In this document: piece by piece, positions 23,092-30,292 of the stretch | How the letters are laid out: the number at the start of each line of letters is the position of its first letter | Numbering within the stretch: the first letter of the stretch is position 1 | From: Streptomyces sp. GS7 | GTDB lineage: Bacteria > Actinomycetota > Actinomycetes > Streptomycetales > Streptomycetaceae | Assembly (NCBI RefSeq): GCF_009834125.1 | Contig: NZ_CP047146.1 | Location: 5,263,501-5,327,500 of the forward strand | Length of the DNA: 64,000 nucleotides | Direction of reading: 5' to 3' | Notes under the pieces: generated by a model | The model's database searches: none | What the model saw: only the letters and a program-made list of their open reading frames with translations | Told to the model about the DNA's origin: nothing | Translations under genes and position numbers: made by a program

Positions 23092-24663
23092 TCAACGCTT
23101 GAGGAGGACGACCGCCGCGGAGTAGGGGGCGAGGCTTGTCGGGGCCGCGCCACGGTGGGTGGCGGGGGCGGAGTCGCCGCGCTGCCAGGTGAGGGTGCGG
23201 TCGCTGTGGTAGCCGGCCGGAAGGGAGAAATGGAAGGACTGGGCCTGCTTCGGGTCCTTGTTGACCACGACGACGGCCAGCGTGCCGTCCGCGCGACGGA
23301 CCGCGTGGGTGGCGAGGGTGCCGTTGCCACCGGTCGTGGTCGTAGCGAGCGTGGCGCCTCCGCCCTGGAGAGCGGTGGTCAGCATCCGCAGGGTGTGGTA
23401 AGGCGCGAAAGGCGTGCCGACCGGCGGCTCGCAGTGCTGCTTCTTGGGCTGGTCCCACGGGCACTTCCCGGAGGACAGCAACCCGAGGTCGCCCCAGCCG
23501 CCGTCCTTCGTAGCGCTCGGGCCGTTGTACAGAGCCCACCAGTCAACGTTCGAGACGCCGTTCTCCAGCAGTGACAGGTTGCTGTCCAGCAGGTAGAGGG
23601 CGCCCACCGCGTTGTCCTGCTGCTGCGTGGGGAAGACGCCGGAGTTGCTCTCACCCGCGACGATGTCGAGGTGATGGCGCGGCCCCGACGCCCGATCCAG
23701 ATCCGCCCGCAGCGCCTTCAGCACGGGCGCCGTGTGCGCGGTGTCGGCGAGCACCGACGCGTCGTCGAACTTCCCACTGAACGTGGGGTGGTACCAGTGG
23801 ATGTCGACGAAATCGACGGCCTTCGCAAGGCCCGGCGTGTTCAGAACCGCGTCGTCCCACTCCTTCAGCTTGCCCTTTCCCGGATCGTGCGCCGTCGCCG
23901 GGTCGCTGGGGAAGAACTCGATGCCGACCCGGATGCTCGGGTCGACGGCCTTCATCGCCTTCGCGTAGGCGATGGAGTTGCGGGCGTAGGCGGCCGGCGA
24001 CTTGTCGGCGTGCGCGTCGGGCTCCTTGGGCGCGGGGTGTTGGGGGTTGCTGAACCAGCCGTTGAGGTACGTCTCCTCGCCGACGACCCAGTCGTGCACG
24101 TGGTAGTGGTGGGTGCGGTTGGCGTACCGGACCCAGGCGGCGGCCTCACGCGGGTCGCCGGGCTTGGGGTGCTCCTTGGTGCTCGGGTGGGCCTTGGTGT
24201 CCGTCGGGCCGGTGCCGTAGTTGACGTGCACCAGCATGCCGGCGTGTGCGTCCTGGGCGGTCTTCGCGAACTGGTCGAAGGTGAACGTCGGGTCGAGGTC
24301 CTGGTATCCCCCGTTGTCCTTGCCGTTCGGGTCGGGGCTCAGCCAGCCGCCGTTCTGGAAGTGGTACAGGTCGCTGGGCCCACCGGCGTTGAACGACAGG
24401 GTTTTGATGCCTGCCCTGCGGATGAGCTCAGGGGTGTCCGGCCTGGTGAGGTACGGGTTCCAGAACGGCGTGTTCACCCCGATTGCGTGCGACGAGAAGG
24501 TGTTGGTCACGCGGTTCGTGACCTTGATGTCGGCAGCCGGCGTGGGCTCGGACGACGCGGCGCCGAGCGCCGTGGCGCTGGGCGAAGCGGCTATTCCGGC
24601 GAGCGCGGCCGTGGCGGCGGCCAGGGCGAAGGCGCGGTTGCGGTTGCGGTTGCGTGGTGACAT
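23092..24663 (-). CDS. Secreted glycoside hydrolase (clan GH-A, arabinofuranosidase-like)
   Basis: A 523-residue exported enzyme. The signal peptide (RNRNRNRAFALAAATAALAG, alanine-rich cleavage) is followed by a TIM barrel with IGVNTPFWNPYLTRPDTPEL, LSFNAGGPSDLYHF, the putative acid/base glutamate in HDWVVGEETYLNGW and nucleophile glutamate in DIVAGESNSG, spaced as in clan GH-A retaining glycosidases. A C-terminal beta domain (GTLAVVVVNKDPKQAQSF) resembles that of GH51/GH39-type enzymes. ATG at 24663 has GGAAGGTCC upstream. It lies at the end of the surface-polymer locus and may trim a glycan. Exact family is uncertain. Confidence 0.75.
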   Translation of the reverse strand: MSPRNRNRNRAFALAAATAALAGIAASPSATALGAASSEPTPAADIKVTNRVTNTFSSHAIGVNTPFWNPYLTRPDTPELIRRAGIKTLSFNAGGPSDLYHFQNGGWLSPDPNGKDNGGYQDLDPTFTFDQFAKTAQDAHAGMLVHVNYGTGPTDTKAHPSTKEHPKPGDPREAAAWVRYANRTHHYHVHDWVVGEETYLNGWFSNPQHPAPKEPDAHADKSPAAYARNSIAYAKAMKAVDPSIRVGIEFFPSDPATAHDPGKGKLKEWDDAVLNTPGLAKAVDFVDIHWYHPTFSGKFDDASVLADTAHTAPVLKALRADLDRASGPRHHLDIVAGESNSGVFPTQQQDNAVGALYLLDSNLSLLENGVSNVDWWALYNGPSATKDGGWGDLGLLSSGKCPWDQPKKQHCEPPVGTPFAPYHTLRMLTTALQGGGATLATTTTGGNGTLATHAVRRADGTLAVVVVNKDPKQAQSFHFSLPAGYHSDRTLTWQRGDSAPATHRGAAPTSLAPYSAAVVLLKR

Positions 24664-24998
24664 GGCGTGCGGACCTTCCGCTCGGTGCGGATCACCAAGC
24701 GGTGATCCCACCTCAATCTGCCAAGACGGCCATGCAGTCGGCAGACCCGTCTGTCACTGATTCGCCCTGACGAATGTCACAGAGCCGGATGCCCTCGTTC
24801 CACACCGTGCCCGCAAGGGGTGTGGCCTGCTCAATGCCCCTTGGTTTGCGCTCTCTTTGAACCTCCAGGGTGTGACCAGCGCACTGGGCTTCAGCGGCGG
24901 AGTAGAAGTCCCGCCCACCCGGCTGCCGGGAGTTGGCGGCCGCCTATACGAGGACGACGTCGACTTGGCGCCGCGCCCGCCGACGAGGGAATCGACGG
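24664..24998. other. Interval without a supported gene
   Basis: About 335 bp between the glycosidase start and the small secreted peptide. A plus-strand frame with sequence like GFSGGVEVPPTRLPGVGGRL and a minus-strand frame both stay open, but neither has a start, ribosome site or family I recognise. It should contain the glycosidase promoter. Confidence 0.4.
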
Positions 24999-25154
24999 TT
25001 ACAGGATGAGCCCCGGCCCCAGTGCAGGAACGAGGGCGGTGTTGCTCTCGGGGCCTTCGGAGAAGGCTTGGGCCGGCGCGGCGAGGGCGAGGCCGGCCAG
25101 GGAGAGCAGGACGGCGGTCGCCAGGACGGTGAATGAACGTCGCATGTGCTTCAT
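24999..25154 (-). CDS. Small secreted peptide, 51 aa
   Basis: The peptide starts MKHMRRSFTVLATAVLLSLA and ends its signal sequence at an APAQA cleavage site near residue 28, leaving a mature peptide of roughly 20 residues (FSEGPESNTALVPALGPGLI without cysteines). AGAGGA precedes the ATG at 25154. A second ATG three codons on is a possible start. It is too short for family assignment; it is not a chaplin, as it lacks their hydrophobic GN-rich pattern. It lies between the GT39 and glycosidase genes in the same direction. Confidence 0.6.
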   Translation of the reverse strand: MKHMRRSFTVLATAVLLSLAGLALAAPAQAFSEGPESNTALVPALGPGLIL

Positions 25155-25400
25155 GGAGTCCTCTCGCTGCACGCGGACCGGGCGCGGACCGGGCGCAGCA
25201 CGCGCGGTGCGTTGTTGCTGGTCCCGGGGACCAGGGTCGATTTTCGCCAGGAAGGTTCCCCTGCCTCTCCGCTGCAAACACATCGTCACTCGCATGACAG
25301 GTTTCTACCGGCGTGGCCGGGGGCGGGAGGGATGCCCCGGTCGGGTCACAGCGGGCACCCGACCGACGGCCGGCGATCCGTGGAGGGCAGGCCGAGCAGG

Positions 25401-27314
25401 TCAGTTGTCCCGTCGAGCGCAGTCGTAGAGGGTGAAGCTTCCGTCCGAGGTGCGGCCGTAGGCGCTGGGCGGGATGCGGGTGCAGATGCTCCTCACCCAG
25501 GCCGTTGCCGGTGTGGACGGGCGGCGCGTGGTCAGCAGGGCGTAGCGCAGGTGGTGGGTGGCGACCAGGTCGCTCAGCCGCAGGGGGGTCGGATACGGGG
25601 TCAGGCCGGTGAAGCCGCCCATGACCAGCAGGGGTTGGGAGGTGGCGCGCAGCAGGGGTTCGGCGCCGTAGGCGGCTTGGGTGGCGAGCAGGTACTGCTC
25701 TCCGGAGCGGTGCGCGGACAGGTAGCTCAGCAGTGCGGCGTCGCGCGACGATGGCTGGTTCAAAGGGTTTCGCGGGATCCTGACCCGGTGGTGGTGCGTC
25801 CCCTGATAGTCGGGTCCGACCGGTCCGGCCAGTGGCTCGATGGGTGAGCCGGGATACCGCCGGTCCAGGCAGGAGGCGGCCCAGACGGCCGGGGCGAGCA
25901 GTACGGCCGCCAGTGCCGCAGCCAGGGCGCTGTGCACCGCCCGGCGCGTGGTGTCCGGCCCGCTGGTCCACAGACCGACGGTCCCGCACAGGCCGAGCAT
26001 CAGCACCATCGGCAGCAGCCAGGGGGCGAATGCGCTGTGCGGGCCTTCCACGGCCGCGGCCCACAGGGCCGTGAGCCCGATCGCGACGGGCAGCGCGGCC
26101 CGGCGTCGCCCGCCGGCACGGTGCTCGGACCGGAACACGGCGAGGCCGCCCCCGGTCAGCGCGGCGAGGGACGGGGCCAGTACGGCGGTGTAGTAGCCGT
26201 GATTGCCGTTGGAGTTGCTGAAGACCACGACGTGCACCGCCAGCCAGCCGCCCCAGAGCAGGAACCCCGTCCGCAGCCTGTCGGTGCGCGGGAGTCCGGC
26301 GCGCCACCACACGCCCAGTACCAACGCCAGTACGGCGAGCGGCAGGAGCCAGGAGATCTGGGGGCCCAGGCTCTCGTTGACCAGCATGGTCCAGCCGGTG
26401 TTGCCGGTGGTGCGGCTGGCGGCGGTGCCGGCGACGGCGCCCAGCGCATGCGGGTCATGGCCGAACCGGCTCAGCCCGTTGTAGCCGAAGACCAGGGTGA
26501 AGGGGTTGTTGTTGGTGGTCCCGTCGATGTAGGGACGGTTCTCGGCGGGGGTTGCCCCCACCAGCAGCAGCCAGGAGCAGGAGACGAGGATTGTGGTGAC
26601 TCCGGCGAGCAGCACCCGCCGGGCCCGCTCCAACGGTGAGCCGGGCGCGGCCAGTTGGTACACGGCGGCGAAGACCGGCAGCACGAGCCACGCCTGGAGC
26701 ATCTTGGCCTGGAAGGCCAGCCCCACCCATGTTCCGCAGCCGAGCAGCGGCAGCAGTCCGCCGGTGGTGACGGCCCTTTGCAGCGATCCCGCGGCGAGGA
26801 CCAGCAGCAGCACGAGCAGGGTGTCGGGGATGGTGTGCCGGTTGAGTGCGACGGTGATCGGGGTGAGGGTGAGGGCCAGCGCGGCGAGCAGTCCCGCCGT
26901 GGGGCCGGCCCAGGCACGGACGATGCGGTGCAGCGCCCAGACGGCCAGTACGCCTTCCAGGACCTGCGGCAGTACCACGGCCCAGTTGTGCGGTCCGAAG
27001 AGCATGACGGAAAGGGCCTGCGGCCACAGCGCACCGGGGATCTTGTCCACGGTGATCGAGCCGCTCGGGTCGAGCCCGCCGTAGACGAAGGCATGCCAGT
27101 TCGCCGCCATGGAACGCACGGCCGCGCTGTAGTACGGGTGCACCCCGGCACGGTCGATGCCCCAGGCGTAGAGCACCGCGGCCGCCGCCAGGATCAGCAG
27201 GAGCGCGGACAACTCCCAGTTGACAGAAGGCCGTTGACGGCGTCTGGCGTGGCAGGCGCGCCTGATGCGCCGGCCGGGGTCGGTGGGGGCTCCGGTGAGG
27301 GGTGCGGTGGCCAT
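25401..27314 (-). CDS. GT39-family integral membrane glycosyltransferase
   Basis: A 637-residue polytopic protein of the ArnT/PMT superfamily, which transfers sugars from polyprenyl-phosphate donors on the outer face of the membrane. The family landmarks are HPYYSAAVRSMAANWHAFVYG, then GLDPSGSITVDKIPGALWPQ and NRHTIPDTLLVLLLVLAAG; about 11-12 hydrophobic helices follow, and the C-terminal about 130 residues form a soluble extracytoplasmic domain (LLATQAAYGAEPLLRA). I chose ATG at 27314; further upstream codons have no support. It starts 52 nt after the NlpC/P60 gene and likely belongs to the same transcript, suggesting glycosylation of a surface polymer or protein. Confidence 0.85.
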   Translation of the reverse strand: MATAPLTGAPTDPGRRIRRACHARRRQRPSVNWELSALLLILAAAAVLYAWGIDRAGVHPYYSAAVRSMAANWHAFVYGGLDPSGSITVDKIPGALWPQALSVMLFGPHNWAVVLPQVLEGVLAVWALHRIVRAWAGPTAGLLAALALTLTPITVALNRHTIPDTLLVLLLVLAAGSLQRAVTTGGLLPLLGCGTWVGLAFQAKMLQAWLVLPVFAAVYQLAAPGSPLERARRVLLAGVTTILVSCSWLLLVGATPAENRPYIDGTTNNNPFTLVFGYNGLSRFGHDPHALGAVAGTAASRTTGNTGWTMLVNESLGPQISWLLPLAVLALVLGVWWRAGLPRTDRLRTGFLLWGGWLAVHVVVFSNSNGNHGYYTAVLAPSLAALTGGGLAVFRSEHRAGGRRRAALPVAIGLTALWAAAVEGPHSAFAPWLLPMVLMLGLCGTVGLWTSGPDTTRRAVHSALAAALAAVLLAPAVWAASCLDRRYPGSPIEPLAGPVGPDYQGTHHHRVRIPRNPLNQPSSRDAALLSYLSAHRSGEQYLLATQAAYGAEPLLRATSQPLLVMGGFTGLTPYPTPLRLSDLVATHHLRYALLTTRRPSTPATAWVRSICTRIPPSAYGRTSDGSFTLYDCARRDN

Positions 27315-27366
27315 GGCGGTGTCTCTCGTGCGGACGGGCTCGGATGCGAGGGGTATTTCGTCGGCT

Positions 27367-28407
27367 TCACAGGCGGCGGGCCATGCGCAACCCCCGGGCG
27401 TAGAAGCCATGGCCGTCGAGCGTCGCGCGGCCGGCCAGGTCGCCCATGGTGGGCCCGTTGGCCTGCGAGCGGCTGGAGTAGAAGCGCGGATGCCCGTCGT
27501 CGTCCGGCCCCAGGTACATGCCGCAGTGGTCGATGCCGTGCGGCCTGCCGATGTCGATGGAGAAGAAGACGAGGTCGCCGGGGAGCAGCAGGCTCAGGTC
27601 GGCCGGCGGCTGCCCGGTGTTGGGGATCAGCAGCACGCCGGGGGCGCGGGTGGCGATGGCATAGGCCCGGCGGGGCAGGCCGATCCCGTGGTCGTTGGTG
27701 GCGTGCATGGGGTAGCCCATGCGGTAGCCCCAGACCAGGCGCATGAAGCCGGAGCAGTCCACGTCGCCGTAGCGTTCCTTCTCCGGGGACGTGCGGGTGC
27801 CGTCCGGGAAGGTCCAGGGAACGCCGAGGTAGTCGTAGAAGTCGGACTTCTCGTCGCGGTAGTGGAACGAATCGGGCTGGCGGCCGGGAACCTGCGGCCC
27901 GAAGTGGGCCTTGCCGGCGTAGCGCAGGCCCGATGCGGTGCGCACGTCGGGTGCCCCGTCGCCGTACTGGAAGGCCACCGCGAGGGCATCCGGACTGCGG
28001 TCGGCGAGCGCCTTGGGGAACCACTCCCTGAACCAGGCGGTTCGCTCCCTGCCCTGGCTCCATGCGCTGCCCATCAGCCGCACCCAGGCATCGCCGTGGA
28101 CCACCGCGCCGGTGGTGCGCGACTCGCTCCAGGTACGGGTCGGGCCGGTCAGCAGGGCGGTGCGCGCGCCGTCGGTGAAGGTGGCCAGCACCCGGTCATC
28201 GGCGGCGAGAACCACCGTACGAGCAGGCGCGTCGCGGCGTTCGAAGCGGTAGCCGCCGGTCGGTATCGGGACGTCACGGTCCGGCAGGTCGCTTCGGGAA
28301 CGCTGCCATGCGTATCCGCCGGCGACTGCGGCGGCGGCCAGGCCGGCGGCGGAGCCCAGGATCTGACGGCGGCTCGGCTTGCGGGGCGGGGTGGGGCCGG
28401 TGCCCAT
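27367..28407 (-). CDS. Exported NlpC/P60-family peptidase
   Basis: A 346-residue protein with a twin-arginine-like signal (SRRQILGSAAGLAAAAVAGG). The C-terminal cysteine peptidase has Cys218 in DVDCSGFMRLVWGYRMGY and its histidine in GIDHCGMYLG, with a GDLVFFSID strand between. The preceding region (GAVVHGDAWVRLM) resembles SH3-like lead-in domains. ATG at 28407 has AAAGGAGG at ideal distance. NlpC/P60 enzymes cut gamma-D-glutamyl bonds in peptidoglycan and some cleave poly-gamma-glutamate. Being 49 nt after pgsC makes a role in releasing or trimming a gamma-glutamyl polymer likely. Confidence 0.88.
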   Translation of the reverse strand: MGTGPTPPRKPSRRQILGSAAGLAAAAVAGGYAWQRSRSDLPDRDVPIPTGGYRFERRDAPARTVVLAADDRVLATFTDGARTALLTGPTRTWSESRTTGAVVHGDAWVRLMGSAWSQGRERTAWFREWFPKALADRSPDALAVAFQYGDGAPDVRTASGLRYAGKAHFGPQVPGRQPDSFHYRDEKSDFYDYLGVPWTFPDGTRTSPEKERYGDVDCSGFMRLVWGYRMGYPMHATNDHGIGLPRRAYAIATRAPGVLLIPNTGQPPADLSLLLPGDLVFFSIDIGRPHGIDHCGMYLGPDDDGHPRFYSSRSQANGPTMGDLAGRATLDGHGFYARGLRMARRL

Positions 28408-28456
28408 GGTGACCTCCTTTACGTGCGGACGGGTGCGGCGGACGCGGGTGCCCGGG

Positions 28457-28939
28457 TCAGCCGACGGGCAGCGCCCCCAGCAGCAGCCCGGCGACCAGCA
28501 CCACATACGTGCCGAGGGTCACCGCGGTGGTGGAGATCACGGTGGCCGCCAGCGGTTGCCGAACGAGCTGATAGGCGATCAGGCCGGGGACGATGAAGCC
28601 CAGGGTCTGGGCCGTGTAGAGGAGCGGGAACTCGTGCTGGAGCGCGAGCATCACCGTGGTCTGGAGCAGCACCGCGGACAGCACCACGGCGGCGAAGAGC
28701 CGTTTCCCGTAGAGGATCACATGTCGCTGGAGGAGCTTGGTCGCGGCGAGGGTGAGCGCGGTGACACCGATCACCATCGCGGCCCGGACCACATCGGTGA
28801 CGAGGGTCAGCGCCAGCCAGCCGGGGGTGATCATGCCGCCGGGAGAGAGGTTGGTGGTCAGGTAGCAGACCAGCGAGAAGACCAGTCCCAGGGCGATCCC
28901 CAGTGCGGCGGTCTGCGGAGTGACGTTGACGGGGATCAC
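28457..28939 (-). CDS. pgsC: PgsC/CapC poly-gamma-glutamate synthase membrane subunit
   Basis: A 160-residue polytopic membrane protein with about five helices. The N-terminus PQTAALGIALGLVFSLVCYL, the NLSPGGMITPGWLAL block and the TQTLGFIVPGLIAYQLVRQP-like stretch (here TAQTLGFIVPGLIAYQLVRQ) are hallmarks of PgsC/CapC. It works with PgsB as the membrane part of the synthase. The start is GTG (28939) overlapping the pgsB stop as GTGA, so the two are translationally coupled. Length matches the family. Confidence 0.93.
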   Translation of the reverse strand: MIPVNVTPQTAALGIALGLVFSLVCYLTTNLSPGGMITPGWLALTLVTDVVRAAMVIGVTALTLAATKLLQRHVILYGKRLFAAVVLSAVLLQTTVMLALQHEFPLLYTAQTLGFIVPGLIAYQLVRQPLAATVISTTAVTLGTYVVLVAGLLLGALPVG

Positions 28940-30273
28940 TGCTGCGTCCTTGTGGGCTCGTGCCGGGCTGGGGTGAGGGCTGAGGAGGGGGGTAGGGCAG
29001 GCGGGCCGGGGGTGGGGGCGTTCAGCGACGCCACCCAGCGGTACGGCTCGGGCTCGGGCGGGTGCGCCACCGGAAGCGGCTCGTCGGCGGGGTCGATGGG
29101 CAGCCTGCCGAGGTGTTCCAGGAACAGTTCGCCCTGGCCGTGGATGTTGCCGATGGCCACCAGCGAGGAATCCGGGCCCAGTTCGGCGAGGATGGCGCCG
29201 GTCAGCTCCTGGGCGTCGCGCCGGTCGCCTCCCAGGTCCACCACCCGGCCCGACGACCAGTCCGACGGGATGCCGTCGCGGGCGCTCCTGGTCGGATGCC
29301 CGATGAGGAAGACCGTCTCCGGGTCCAGGTCGGGGACGATCGCCCCCATCTGCCCGTTGCGTTCGACCCGGTCCGGGCGGCAGTTGACGACCACGTTCAA
29401 CGGGCGCCGGATCGCGCCGAGTTCGGCCAGCTGACGGACGTTCATCAGCGTCGACTCGGGGTCGTTGGCGGCGAAGACGTTGGCGAAGCGCAGCCGCTTG
29501 CCGTCCGGTGTGCGGTAGCGCTCGACGGAGAGCACGCCGGGGTCCGGTGGTGCGTCCCACATGCCGCGCAGTGCGGTGGCCCGGTCCACGCCGAGCAGTT
29601 CGGCCACCGCCAGCGCGATGGCGACGTTCTCCTTGAACGTGAACCAGCTGAACCCGCGCAACTCCTCGTCGGTGACCGACTCCGGATCGACCGTGATCAG
29701 GCGGCATCTCCGTTTGTCCGCCTCCGCCTTGAGGATGTGCAGCCGCTCCTGCTCGGCGGTGACGCAGATCCCCCCGACCGGCATCGACCTCGACAGCGAG
29801 CGGGCCACGTCGTCCAACGTCGGGCCCATCTCGTCGAGGTGGTCCTCGCGGACGTTGCACAGCACGCCGATCGTGGAGCGGATCAGCTTCTCCTGGTTGA
29901 TCTCCTGGAGTGCGGGCATCACCGCCATGCACTCGATCACCAGGGCGTCCGGACGGTAGGCCGCCGCGCGTCGGACGATGCCGATCTGCTCGACGACGTT
30001 CGCGATGCCCAACTTCCGGTACACCGGCTCCTCGGTGGCGTCCGGGTGGATGAACCGGGCGGCGGTGCCGGTGGTCTTGGCCACGGTGACCAGTCCCCCG
30101 CCGCGCAGCGCCCCCGCGCACAGCCGGGTGATGGAACTCTTGCCGCGGATGCCGTTGACCAGCACCCGGGCGGGGATGTGCGCCAGCGCGGCGTAGTGGC
30201 GCCGCTGCTCCAGCACGCCGGCGACCAGCAGCACGGTGCAGCTCAGCAGCAGCACAACGTAGAGGAAAAGCAC
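28936..30273 (-). CDS. pgsB: PgsB/CapB poly-gamma-glutamate synthase ligase subunit
   Basis: A 445-residue amide ligase of the Mur-ligase superfamily. An N-terminal membrane anchor (FLYVVLLLSCTVLLVAGVL) precedes the ATP loop VNGIRGKSSITRL, then ECMAVMPALQEINQEKLI, NVREDHLDEMGPT and GNIHGQGELFLEHL, all classic PgsB signatures. The enzyme activates the growing chain carboxylate with ATP and adds glutamate. I chose GTG at 30273, with GAAGGA upstream; the longer frame overlaps the preceding gene. The C-terminal 40 residues are proline-rich and not part of the core. It forms an operon with pgsC. Confidence 0.94.
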   Translation of the reverse strand: MLFLYVVLLLSCTVLLVAGVLEQRRHYAALAHIPARVLVNGIRGKSSITRLCAGALRGGGLVTVAKTTGTAARFIHPDATEEPVYRKLGIANVVEQIGIVRRAAAYRPDALVIECMAVMPALQEINQEKLIRSTIGVLCNVREDHLDEMGPTLDDVARSLSRSMPVGGICVTAEQERLHILKAEADKRRCRLITVDPESVTDEELRGFSWFTFKENVAIALAVAELLGVDRATALRGMWDAPPDPGVLSVERYRTPDGKRLRFANVFAANDPESTLMNVRQLAELGAIRRPLNVVVNCRPDRVERNGQMGAIVPDLDPETVFLIGHPTRSARDGIPSDWSSGRVVDLGGDRRDAQELTGAILAELGPDSSLVAIGNIHGQGELFLEHLGRLPIDPADEPLPVAHPPEPEPYRWVASLNAPTPGPPALPPSSALTPARHEPTRTQQ

Positions 30274-30292
30274 GACAGTTGATCCTTCACTG

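Noticed and set aside
20070..23330. 1086-codon minus-strand open frame across the amt genes
   Set aside because: It is antisense to two clear ammonium transporters and rich in His/Asp/Gly/Gln as expected from a GC-rich shadow frame.
25155..25400. Extended start of the small secreted peptide at 25295
   Set aside because: The 47 extra residues are basic and lack a ribosome site, whereas the ATG at 25154 has AGAGGA and opens directly into a signal peptide.
28457..30121. Single 554-codon frame covering pgsC and part of pgsB
   Set aside because: Only the last 160 codons (from GTG 28939) are PgsC; the rest is an out-of-frame reading of PgsB.
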